Source of the DNA: Gemmatimonadota bacterium
GTDB taxonomy: Bacteria; Latescibacterota; UBA2968; UBA8231
Direction of reading: 5' to 3'
Length of the DNA: 64,000 nucleotides
Assembly (NCBI GenBank): GCA_009841115.1
Contig: VXML01000046.1
Coordinates: 1-64,000 of the forward strand
The notes below the pieces were generated by a model that ran no database searches, was not told the DNA's origin, and saw only the letters and a program-made list of their open reading frames with translations. Shown here in pieces: positions 8,604 to 15,967 of the stretch. The translations under genes and the position numbers were made by a program. Within the stretch, counting starts at the first letter, position 1; each line of letters begins with the position of its first letter.

Positions 8604-8631
8604 AATATAGGATGGGGTGCTTGAAAGTCAA
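8604..8631 (-). promoter_or_regulatory. Sigma70-type promoter for the leftward lysis/tail operon
   Basis: On the minus strand TTGACT (8631-8626), a 16-bp spacer and TATATT (8609-8604) form a near-consensus promoter. Transcription would start near 8597, cross the palindrome GGTGCAGCACC (8575-8565), and meet the leader terminator about 70 nt later before reaching the endolysin. It is back to back with the toxin-antitoxin promoter. Confidence 0.65.
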
Positions 8632-8681
8632 CCCCGATTGTAGCAGAGTGTCGTCCCCGGTGAAAAAAGTGTGAATTCCTC

Positions 8682-8710
8682 TTGACATGACTACGGCAAT
8701 GCCGTATATC
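8682..8710 (+). promoter_or_regulatory. HigBA promoter with embedded palindromic operator
   Basis: TTGACA (8682-8687), a 17-bp spacer and TATATC (8705-8710) form a strong promoter. A perfect 7-bp inverted repeat, TACGGCA-A-TGCCGTA (8692-8706), fills the spacer and the first bases of the -10 box. This is the expected operator for autorepression by the Xre-type antitoxin. Predicted transcription start is about 8717, the A of the toxin ATG. Confidence 0.7.
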
Positions 8711-8716
8711 AAAATT

Positions 8717-9064
8717 ATGCACGCGGTCATCGAAACACCGACTTTCATCCGCAAATGCCGGCACTACCAGATAAGCGACCGCGATCGGGAGGCCATCATC
8801 GACTTTGTCGCCAACAACCCCGATGCCGGCGACCTGATCAGAGGATCCGGCGGTGCTCGCAAGCTCCGGTTCGCCGCGCCGGGAAGAGGAAAGAGCGGTG
8901 GATACCGAGTGGTGACTTTTTACAGCGGCGAGGACATTCCTGTGTTTTTGCTGTCGATCTTCGCCAAAGGCGATAAAGCAAACCTGACCGACTCGGAAGT
9001 CAACGTGTTGCGGACTGTGTTGCGCACGCTGGCTGACGAATACCGACGGAGGACCCAACCATGA
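8717..9064 (+). CDS. RelE/HigB-family toxin (mRNA interferase)
   Basis: A 115-residue toxin. The start MHAVIETPTF at 8717 is chosen because the promoter -10 box ends at 8710; upstream ATGs at 8687 and 8699 lie inside the promoter. The sequence follows the HigB-2/RelE-like pattern: ETPTFIRKC near the N-terminus, then NPDAGDLIRGSGGARKLRF, GRGKSGGYRVVTFY and FLLSIFAKGDKANL. Such toxins cleave mRNA on the ribosome. The gene overlaps its antitoxin by 4 bp (ATGA), toxin first. If the predicted start site is right the message is leaderless. It is likely prophage cargo that stabilises the element. Confidence 0.85.
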   Translation: MHAVIETPTFIRKCRHYQISDRDREAIIDFVANNPDAGDLIRGSGGARKLRFAAPGRGKSGGYRVVTFYSGEDIPVFLLSIFAKGDKANLTDSEVNVLRTVLRTLADEYRRRTQP

Positions 9065-9360
9065 CCAAGGCCGGAGAGGAACTTGTCAAGGCGGCAGAGG
9101 AGGCGCTGGAAATCACGCGCGGCCAAGCGGATCCAGCAAGCTACCGCGTCCACCTGCCCGACGAGATCAACACCCGCTTGATCCGCTCGCGACTGAACAT
9201 GAGTCAAGGCGTCTTTGCCCAGACCTTCGGCATTGACATCCGCACTCTTCAGGAGTGGGAACAAGGCCGGCGGGTCCCCACCGGTCCGGCGCAAGCGCTT
9301 TTGAAAATCATCTATCGGGAGCCAGAGGCTGCTAAGAGCGCCATAGCGGCAACGAGGTAA
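9061..9360 (+). CDS. HigA-like antitoxin with Xre-type helix-turn-helix
   Basis: A 99-residue partner of the upstream toxin. Residues about 42-82 (IRSRLNMSQGVFAQTFGID to ALLKIIYREP) form the HTH of the NadS/HigA-2 group, including the typical DIRTLQEWEQGRRVPTGPA recognition-helix region. The N-terminal helix with KAAEEALEITRG probably neutralises the toxin. Expected to repress the operon through the TACGGCA palindrome at 8692-8706. A small hairpin at 9370-9385 after the stop could end the transcript. Confidence 0.85.
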   Translation: MTKAGEELVKAAEEALEITRGQADPASYRVHLPDEINTRLIRSRLNMSQGVFAQTFGIDIRTLQEWEQGRRVPTGPAQALLKIIYREPEAAKSAIAATR

Positions 9361-9446
9361 GCATCAGGTAGTGGCGGAGGCCACTCACATGTTTGCGATT
9401 ATCTTGTGTTATACTGTATAAACTACTGTAAAATTGGTGCGTTATG

Positions 9447-9496
9447 CCTGCCTTACAAGCAGGATGTCCCCAGTTCGAGTCTGGGACCGCCCACCA
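9447..9496 (+). other. 3' half of tRNA-Val(UAC): prophage attachment-site remnant
   Basis: The sequence folds as the last 50 nt of a tRNA: an anticodon arm (CCTGC/GCAGG, loop CTTACAA, anticodon TAC), a variable loop, a T arm (CCCAG/CTGGG around TTCGAGT), the 3' acceptor strand ACCGCCC, discriminator A and encoded CCA. The matching 5' acceptor strand (GGGCGGT) and D arm are absent upstream, so it is not a working tRNA. It stands exactly where phage genes end and host-type genes begin. A tRNA gene split by integration leaves such a displaced 3' end at the far att site. The intact tRNA should lie beyond the left edge. Confidence 0.75.
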
Positions 9497-9502
9497 CGCT
9501 AC

Positions 9503-9534
9503 AAGCCCCTGAGCAATCAGGGGCTTCACTTTTT
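9503..9534 (+). terminator. Intrinsic terminator after the tRNA-Val remnant
   Basis: A perfect 10-bp stem (AAGCCCCTGA, loop GCAA, TCAGGGGCTT) at 9503-9526 is followed by CACTTTTT. It is presumably the original tRNA-Val terminator. The identical 24-bp stem-loop recurs at 15937-15960. Confidence 0.75.
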
Positions 9535-9552
9535 CGCAGGTGAGGTCGCATC

Positions 9553-11046
9553 GTGAAGTCACCTCCCAACATCGTCTACATTTTCGCAGACGACATGGGC
9601 TACGGGGACATGGCCTGCAACAACCCCGATTCTAGAATACCGACTCCCAACTTGGACCGGTTGGCGGCCCAAGGCATGCGCTTTACCGACGCCCACGCCC
9701 CCTCCAGCATCTGCACTCCCAGCCGCTACGCTCTGCTTACTGGCCGCTACTGCTGGCGCTCACCCTTGAAGCAGGGGGTACTTTGGGAGTGGGACCCGGC
9801 GCTGATCGAGCCAGACCGGCCGACAGTGGCCGGTTTCCTCCGCGAACAGGGCTACCGAACCGCCTGCATCGGAAAGTGGCACCTAGGCTGGGACTGGCCC
9901 ACCAAGGACGGAGAACCAGCTAACAAAGGAGTTGAACTGGGTGTCCACGACCAGACACGGATCGAGTTGGGTGAGAACATCGACTTCACCCAGCCTATCA
10001 AAGGCGGGCCTGTTGACCGAGGCTTCGACTACTACTTCGGACAGGACCTGCCCAATTTCCCACCCTATACTTGGCTCGAACAGGATCGCGTACAGGTGCA
10101 GCCAACGGAGGAAAAGCCGAAAGACATAGAAGGCTTGCCGTATCCATCCACGTGTCGTCCTGGTGCCATGGCTCCCGGATGGAGTCTAGAGGAGGTGATG
10201 CCCGAGTTAACTCGGCGCGTAGTTCGCTACATTGAGGAGTCGGGAGAAGCTCCTTTCTTTCTGTACTTCCCCATGACCGCGCCCCACACTCCCATCGTAC
10301 CCACCGAGCAGTTTCGCGGCATGAGCCAGGCCGGAGAGTACGGGGACTTCGTCTGCGAAGTGGACTGGTGCGTCGGCCAGGTCGTGGAGGCGCTCGATCG
10401 CAAAGGTATCGCCGAAGACACTTTGCTCATCTTCGCCAGCGATAACGGCCCCGAAGTCTTCGCCTACAGAACCATCATGCCCGACTACCGTCACTTCAGT
10501 AACGGCCATCTCCGCGGTATCAAGTACGATGCTTGGGAGGGCGGCCATCGCGTCCCCTTCATCGCCCGCTGGCCGGGAAAGGTGCCGACCGGGAAAGTTT
10601 GCACTCAGCTATTCAGCCTTAGCGATCTGATGGCGACCTGTGCGGAAATACTGGGGGTACCGCTGCCAGCAGGTACCGGCGAAGACAGCGTCAGTATGCT
10701 GCCTTTCCTGTTCCACGGGGACGCTACGCCACCGACCCGCCGCTTTGCCGTGCACCACAGCCTCAACGGCAAGTTCGCCATCCGCCGCGGCGACTGGGTC
10801 TTCATCGATGCTCCCAGCGGCGGTGACGCCCAGGAGCCGGACTGGTACAGAGAGGAACGCGGCTACTCAGGCCACGATTTTCCGGGAGAGCTTTTCAACT
10901 TGAGAGACGACATCTCAGAGCGGTACAACCGCTATGGGGAATACCCCGAGGTAGTCAGGGAGTTGGCCGAGCTTTTGGCCCGGGCCAAAGAGGGGGCCGA
11001 CCCCAGTGCCGGAGTAGGCGTCGCGCCCGAGCTACTGACGGAATAG
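9553..11046 (+). CDS. Formylglycine-dependent sulfatase (S1 family)
   Basis: A 497-residue sulfatase-fold enzyme that would hydrolyse a sulfate ester, probably on a glycan. Metal-binding aspartates are at residues 13-14 (IFADDMGYGDM), and the modification motif C54-T-P-S-R58 sits in SSICTPSRYALLTGRY, so Cys54 needs conversion to formylglycine. Further conserved parts are IGKWHLGW and APHTPIVP, then FASDNGPE. No signal peptide is visible, suggesting action inside the cell or a missed upstream start. It starts at GTG 9553 after AGGTGAGG, immediately downstream of the attachment-site terminator, so it is the first host-type gene. It is probably read with the next sulfatase. Confidence 0.9.
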   Translation: MKSPPNIVYIFADDMGYGDMACNNPDSRIPTPNLDRLAAQGMRFTDAHAPSSICTPSRYALLTGRYCWRSPLKQGVLWEWDPALIEPDRPTVAGFLREQGYRTACIGKWHLGWDWPTKDGEPANKGVELGVHDQTRIELGENIDFTQPIKGGPVDRGFDYYFGQDLPNFPPYTWLEQDRVQVQPTEEKPKDIEGLPYPSTCRPGAMAPGWSLEEVMPELTRRVVRYIEESGEAPFFLYFPMTAPHTPIVPTEQFRGMSQAGEYGDFVCEVDWCVGQVVEALDRKGIAEDTLLIFASDNGPEVFAYRTIMPDYRHFSNGHLRGIKYDAWEGGHRVPFIARWPGKVPTGKVCTQLFSLSDLMATCAEILGVPLPAGTGEDSVSMLPFLFHGDATPPTRRFAVHHSLNGKFAIRRGDWVFIDAPSGGDAQEPDWYREERGYSGHDFPGELFNLRDDISERYNRYGEYPEVVRELAELLARAKEGADPSAGVGVAPELLTE

Positions 11047-11165
11047 CCGGCCGAGTAAACTCCTGTATATTCGCGATTCGGACTGAGATATTTTTAGCAC
11101 TATTACACCCTGCAAAAGTGGAGTTTTACCCAAGCAATGACCTAACTTCTACAGGAGCCATACCC

Positions 11166-12737
11166 ATGCCCAATCGCCCTAATATCCTCTTCCTTCTCAG
11201 CGATGAACACAGTTTTCGCTTCCTCTCGGCCCGCTTTCCGGAACACGGCGGCGAACCCTGCCGCACGCCGACGCTTGACCGCCTCATCCAGCAGGGCGTC
11301 CACTTCGAAACCGCCTATTGCCAGATGCCCTTGTGCACGCCCAGCCGCATGTCGATGCTGTCCGGGCGACATTCGCATCGCTGCCCGGTTCTGTGGCCGG
11401 ACACCCCTACCTTTGCTTCGCACTTGGGGCAGCACGGCTACGCCACGGCTGCCGTCGGCAAAATGCACCTGCAAGGCTCCCGTCAGTACGCCGGCTTCGG
11501 AGCTCGTCCCTACGGCGACTTTGACGCACCCTCGCCAGGCCATCAGAAAGACCCCCTTTTTCTGCCCGGGGTCCAAGATCACATCTTTATGCCCTCCGTT
11601 ATTGAGGATGCCGGTCTCAGCGATATCCCCGAATCCCTGCTTCAGGAGCAGTTTGTCGTGCGCGAGGCCACGGCGTGGCTGCGCGAACACCGCCACGCCC
11701 ACCCGGACCAGCCTTGGTTGATGTACACTTCGTTCGTCCACCCGCACTTCCCGATGAACGCACCCCGCCGCTTCTTCGAGCGCTACTACCCCGAAGGGGT
11801 CACCCCACCGAAGGTGGGTCGTGGCGGGGACGCCCAGGAGCATCCCATGACATTGGAGGCTCTGAGGTCGAATAGCGGCGAGTCCCAAGGGCATCCCGCC
11901 GAAGAGATCACCGAGGAGCAGACCTTGCGCGCTCGGGCGGCCTACGCTGCCTGCGTAGATCAATTGGACGAGATCATAGGGGATTTTTTAGCGGTCTTGG
12001 AGCGCGACGGGCTGCTGGACAACACCGTCATCGTCTATACCTCGGATCACGGCGAACTGGCTGGGGAGCACGGCCTGTGGTGGAAACAGACTTGGCACGA
12101 GGCTTCTGTGCGGGTGCCGCTGATCGTTTCCCTACCGGAGCACCGCCGGGGTCAGCTCTCGCCGACTGAAATCGCCGCGCCGGTGAGCCTGGCCGATATC
12201 TTTCCCACGCTCTGCGGCCTGACCGATGCGCCCTTACTCGACGATCTGGATGGCATTGATCTGGCACCGGCGTTGCAGGGCGATGCCGGCCCGGCTCTGG
12301 CAGCTCGCCCCGGCGTCATCGTCGGACACTTGGGCAAAGGATACCGCATGATCCGCTCGCCGCGCTACAAGTACATTGCCTTCCACACCTACGACGATCT
12401 GGCCTTCGATCTGATAGACGATCCAGATGAACAGCGCAATCTGGCAGGTCGTGCCACAGGGGAGACAGCCGCCGAACTGGAACAACTCAAGTCCGCGCTC
12501 TTCGATGGTTTTGATTTTGCGGAAGCCATCGAATCGACAAGGCGGGAAAGCACGCAATATCACAAGCAGTATCCGAGCCGGATAAAGTCCCGAACGTCTA
12601 ACCAGATCATGCGTGGCGACGGGATGCTGGTCGAAGCGGATCAGCCGCTCTACTATCCAGATGTGGTCAGCGAGGATCCGCGCCGGGACTTCAGTGACTA
12701 TCCACCGCAGCGCAGAGCTGCCCGGCGACGTCGATGA
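11166..12737 (+). CDS. Formylglycine-dependent sulfatase (S1 family)
   Basis: A 523-residue sulfatase. The ATG at 11166 is chosen over the GTG at 11118 because AGGAG lies 8-12 bp upstream and homology begins at MPNRPNILFLLSDEH. The active-site Cys57 is in MPLCTPSRMSMLSGRHSHRC. Other landmarks are VGKMHLQG, VHPHFPMNAP and YTSDHGELAGEHGLWWKQ, as in the iduronate-sulfatase/choline-sulfatase-like branch. The C-terminal part (PQRRAARRRR) is basic. It lies between another sulfatase and a membrane transport-like gene (gap 41 bp), suggesting one unit for a sulfated substrate. No signal peptide. Confidence 0.9.
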   Translation: MPNRPNILFLLSDEHSFRFLSARFPEHGGEPCRTPTLDRLIQQGVHFETAYCQMPLCTPSRMSMLSGRHSHRCPVLWPDTPTFASHLGQHGYATAAVGKMHLQGSRQYAGFGARPYGDFDAPSPGHQKDPLFLPGVQDHIFMPSVIEDAGLSDIPESLLQEQFVVREATAWLREHRHAHPDQPWLMYTSFVHPHFPMNAPRRFFERYYPEGVTPPKVGRGGDAQEHPMTLEALRSNSGESQGHPAEEITEEQTLRARAAYAACVDQLDEIIGDFLAVLERDGLLDNTVIVYTSDHGELAGEHGLWWKQTWHEASVRVPLIVSLPEHRRGQLSPTEIAAPVSLADIFPTLCGLTDAPLLDDLDGIDLAPALQGDAGPALAARPGVIVGHLGKGYRMIRSPRYKYIAFHTYDDLAFDLIDDPDEQRNLAGRATGETAAELEQLKSALFDGFDFAEAIESTRRESTQYHKQYPSRIKSRTSNQIMRGDGMLVEADQPLYYPDVVSEDPRRDFSDYPPQRRAARRRR

Positions 12738-12778
12738 ACTCGGTGATTGGAACAACAGTGGAACCGTGAGAGGGAGTG

Positions 12779-14776
12779 ATGTCGCTGGGTTTTCGCTCCA
12801 CGAAAGGGATGTCCGGGAGCCGTGGTACTGAGGTTCCCCCCCCTTTAGAGACCTCGGCGTTTACGCTCAGGGCGTTCCTGCTGGGCTGCGTCTTTTCCTT
12901 CTTCGTCTCGGCTGGGTCTGCGTATGGGACCCTTTACTTGCAGGGGTCGTTCATGGCCTTGGGGACCAGTACGGTGGGCGCGGTGTTTCTTCTGGCGCTC
13001 CTCACCGGGTTGGTAAATCCCCTGCTCAGACTAGTCCATCCGCGGGCGGGCCTGAGCCAGCAGGAACTGCTGGTGATCTATATCATGATGGTCATGGCCT
13101 CCCCGATTCCCACCCTATTCTGCGCCCGCTTCCTCTCCCAGATCACCGCTCCCTTCTACTACGCCACCCCCGAGAACGATTGGCGCAACCTGATTCAGCC
13201 ATACATACCCCACTGGTTGATGCCGCACGATGCCAAGGTCCTAAACCCGTTCTACGAAGGGGGAGAACAAGGGCAGTCGATTCCTTGGGAAGCTTGGGTG
13301 CCGACGTTTTTGGCTTGGACCCCTTTCGTCTGGGCGCTGTTCTTGGTGATGATTGCCAGCATGATCGTGCTGCGCAAGCAGTGGGTCGAGAACGAACGAT
13401 TGGTCTATCCCCTAGTACAGGTGCCCTTAGCCATGACCGAGCAAGGTGGGGCGGGCGAGCGCATCCCCCCTTTCTTTAAGAATCCGGTGATGTGGGCCGG
13501 ATTTGCAGTACCGTTTCTCTGGGGCACGCTGCACGGGCTCTACAACTACTTCCCGGATGTGTTCCTCATCGCCGAGGAAATAGACATGGTCCGTTTGATC
13601 GTGCCCATCTTTCGCGACACTTCAGAGTTACACATCAAATTGCGGCCCAATATCCTGGGATTTTTCTACTTCCTCAAGACGGAGGTCGCCTTCAGCCTGT
13701 GGTTTTTCAACCTGTTGTTCAACATAGTGCGGGGAATTTTCGGAGTCCTTGGCATCACCAGTTCGGAGACCCTTGGAGGCGGCCACGCGGTGCAGGATCC
13801 GATTCTGGCGCACCAGTCGATGGGGGCGATGTTAGTGCTGTTTTTAGGCGGCCTGTGGGCGGCGCGCAAGCACCTGAAGGAGGTTTTCCGCAAGGCCTTT
13901 ACTGGGGATCCGACGGTGGATGATTCCGGAGAGATCCTCTCCTATCGGACGGCGGTGATCGTCCTGATTACCGGCAACTTGGTGCTGGTGGGATGGTTGT
14001 GGCTGGCGGGCATGCCTTTGTGGGTGGCGCTGAGTCTGCTCTTCTTAGCGGCAGTGATTATCTATGGCTATACCCGGGTGGTGGCTGAAGGCGGACTGTC
14101 GGATGGTGCGCCGCCGGTGGTGCCAGCCGGCATCTTAGTGTCGGCGGTGGGCTCGTCGGCAATCGGATCGCAGGGCTTGGTCATTTTGGCGACGACCTAT
14201 TTCTGGACAGCCGGCGTGCGCAGTTTCGTGATGACTTCGTGTGCTAACGGCCTCAGGTTGGGAGAGGAGTTGGGAAGCGGCAGACGGCCGCTGTTCTGGG
14301 CTTTGGTTCTGAGTGTGGTGATAGCCCTGGCCGGGTCGATCTGGGTGATCATGACCCTCAGCCATGATTACGGGGCTCTCAATCTGAAGATATGGTCGCA
14401 GCGGGATGCCTACGGCTACATGGGGAATATGATTCACTCGCCGAAAGCGCCGCACCTGTGGGGCTGGATCAACACTGGGATCGGGGCCGTTATCATGTCG
14501 GGCTTGATGATCGCCCGCTGGCGCTATGTGTGGTGGCCGCTCCATCCCCTGGGGTATCCGATCGGTCCGATATGGATCATGACCGCTCTGTGGTTCAACA
14601 TGTTTTTGGCTTGGCTGATCAAGGTGCTGGTACTCAAGTATGGGGGGGTGGGACTCTACATGAAAACCCGTCCCTTTTTCCTCGGCATGATCCTGGGACA
14701 CATCTCACCAGGAGGCTTCTATCTCATCATCGACCACTTTACCGGTATGACCGGCAATGTGATCTTCTGGGGATGA
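12779..14776 (+). CDS. DUF6785/OPT-superfamily-like membrane protein
   Basis: A protein of about 665 residues with at least 12 hydrophobic segments. Conserved-looking parts include GAVFLLALLTGLVNPLLR near residue 70, the loop QPYIPHWLMPHDAKVLNPFY, ENERLVYPLVQVPLAM, GGLSDGAPPVVP and a final HLWGWINTGIGAVI...RWWPLHPLGYPIG-type segment. This matches a family common in Planctomycetes, Latescibacterota and Poribacteria that is distantly related to oligopeptide transporters; substrate unknown. The start is uncertain: ATG 12779, GTG 12776 or ATG 12809 are all possible. It follows two sulfatases and precedes a secreted CBM9-like gene, so uptake of a desulfated product is plausible. Confidence 0.7.
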   Translation: MSLGFRSTKGMSGSRGTEVPPPLETSAFTLRAFLLGCVFSFFVSAGSAYGTLYLQGSFMALGTSTVGAVFLLALLTGLVNPLLRLVHPRAGLSQQELLVIYIMMVMASPIPTLFCARFLSQITAPFYYATPENDWRNLIQPYIPHWLMPHDAKVLNPFYEGGEQGQSIPWEAWVPTFLAWTPFVWALFLVMIASMIVLRKQWVENERLVYPLVQVPLAMTEQGGAGERIPPFFKNPVMWAGFAVPFLWGTLHGLYNYFPDVFLIAEEIDMVRLIVPIFRDTSELHIKLRPNILGFFYFLKTEVAFSLWFFNLLFNIVRGIFGVLGITSSETLGGGHAVQDPILAHQSMGAMLVLFLGGLWAARKHLKEVFRKAFTGDPTVDDSGEILSYRTAVIVLITGNLVLVGWLWLAGMPLWVALSLLFLAAVIIYGYTRVVAEGGLSDGAPPVVPAGILVSAVGSSAIGSQGLVILATTYFWTAGVRSFVMTSCANGLRLGEELGSGRRPLFWALVLSVVIALAGSIWVIMTLSHDYGALNLKIWSQRDAYGYMGNMIHSPKAPHLWGWINTGIGAVIMSGLMIARWRYVWWPLHPLGYPIGPIWIMTALWFNMFLAWLIKVLVLKYGGVGLYMKTRPFFLGMILGHISPGGFYLIIDHFTGMTGNVIFWG

Positions 14777-14975
14777 TGTGTAGGGTATAAAACTCGTTCC
14801 AAAGCATAGAACATTTACTTGTAAAATTGAAAAAGTAAAGTTATCTTGCTAGGCAAATGTAAACATTCTTGATCCATTGCCCGAAAGGAGGTCCCTGCCT
14901 AGAGCTTGAGGTGGATTCACGTGGAGGAGGAGAGAAAATAATCTCTAACACTCTCATTAGGAGGACATACTGCTA

Positions 14976-15893
14976 ATGAAAAAATTCACGTTGATGCTTT
15001 TAGGATGCACACTGTTCCTCGGTCTGAACACGTCGGTCACAGGGCATACGAATGAAGAATATTTCATGCCCCAAGTGCCCGATCCCAGCGCGATCACGAT
15101 TGATGGGAACGAGGACGACTGGGGCTGGATGGAAGAGGATTTCAAGATAGGGTTGGATCAGACGTGGGACAGTGTTACAGGGGATGTTCAAAGGGACGGC
15201 TTAGATTTCTCTTGGTTTGCTGGGTGGAGTGCGCCGCCGGACAATCGAGTATATTTCTTCATCAGAGTTCAGGACGATACCCTGCGGCTCCTTGAGGAGG
15301 ATCAGAAACGCTGGTGGAGCGACGACCATGTGCAAATCTACATTGACGCCGACCACTCAGGCGGGAACTTCTTGGGGGAAAATCTCGATCAGGTTTACAA
15401 TGGGCAGCGCTACCATCTCCGCATCAAGCCGCTTCCTGGCCAGCCGGTAGCCTACAACAGCCTACTTGAGTATATCGACCTCCCGGAAATAGGTTGGAGT
15501 TCGGACCTGTACAATGGCGAGCCCACAGAGTGGTTCGAAATCGCTTGGACGTTGCTGCCAGCAGGGGCCGGTCATCTATCGACCAACATTACCTGGACCA
15601 TGGAGTTCCGCGCTGCTTTATGGGATATTCATAATACAAGCCCGGAGACAAGCATAAGGCATATATTCCAACCTGATAAGATCATTCACTTTGGGGCGCG
15701 AGTTGGCGACAGTGACGGAGAAGGGGCTAAACATAGAATGGTCATGATTGGTGCTCAACCCCAAGCAGGCCAGAAGGCACAGTATCATCCCGACTGGATT
15801 TTGCTGGAAGCGGATGAGGCTGAGGCTGAGACTGCGGTAAGATCCACCTCTTGGGGCCGGATCAAGAGCCATTTGGGCCTTCAATTGCGCTAA
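14976..15893 (+). CDS. Secreted CBM9/DOMON-like carbohydrate-binding protein, copy 1
   Basis: A 305-residue exported protein. Residues 1-23 are a signal peptide (MKKFTLMLLGCTLFLGLNTS). The body follows the carbohydrate-binding family 9-like pattern: ITIDGNEDDWGW near residue 41, VYFFIRVQDDTL, RWWSDDHVQIYIDADHSGG and a late TWTMEFRAALWD strand. No catalytic signature is visible, so it is presumably a binding protein. The last residues contain STSWGRIKSHLGLQ, shared with the paralogue at 29712-30641. A strong AGGAGG precedes the ATG, and a terminator follows at 15937. The 199-bp gap upstream probably holds its promoter; no clear consensus is seen. Confidence 0.75.
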   Translation: MKKFTLMLLGCTLFLGLNTSVTGHTNEEYFMPQVPDPSAITIDGNEDDWGWMEEDFKIGLDQTWDSVTGDVQRDGLDFSWFAGWSAPPDNRVYFFIRVQDDTLRLLEEDQKRWWSDDHVQIYIDADHSGGNFLGENLDQVYNGQRYHLRIKPLPGQPVAYNSLLEYIDLPEIGWSSDLYNGEPTEWFEIAWTLLPAGAGHLSTNITWTMEFRAALWDIHNTSPETSIRHIFQPDKIIHFGARVGDSDGEGAKHRMVMIGAQPQAGQKAQYHPDWILLEADEAEAETAVRSTSWGRIKSHLGLQLR

Positions 15894-15936
15894 TGAAGTG
15901 GTTGTGAAGAGGAAGATGCACTCGGCCTACCACTTC

Positions 15937-15967
15937 AAGCCCCTGAGCAATCAGGGGCTTTTTTTAA
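15937..15967 (+). terminator. Intrinsic terminator after the CBM9-like gene
   Basis: The same 24-bp stem-loop as at 9503-9526 (10-bp stem, GCAA loop), here followed by a run of Ts. It ends the rightward unit and abuts the convergent gene that stops at 15964. Confidence 0.85.

Noticed and set aside
8467..9058. Leftward frames across the toxin gene and promoter region
   Set aside because: They overlap two promoters, a terminator and the toxin gene, and encode nothing recognisable.
9332..9562. Leftward frame of 76 codons containing WAVPDSNWGHPACKAG
   Set aside because: This is the well-known false protein produced by translating the complement of a tRNA 3' end. It is explained by the tRNA-Val fragment and its terminator.
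11142..11963. Leftward 273-codon frame inside the second sulfatase
   Set aside because: Antisense shadow caused by high GC; the sulfatase active-site motif is in the rightward frame.
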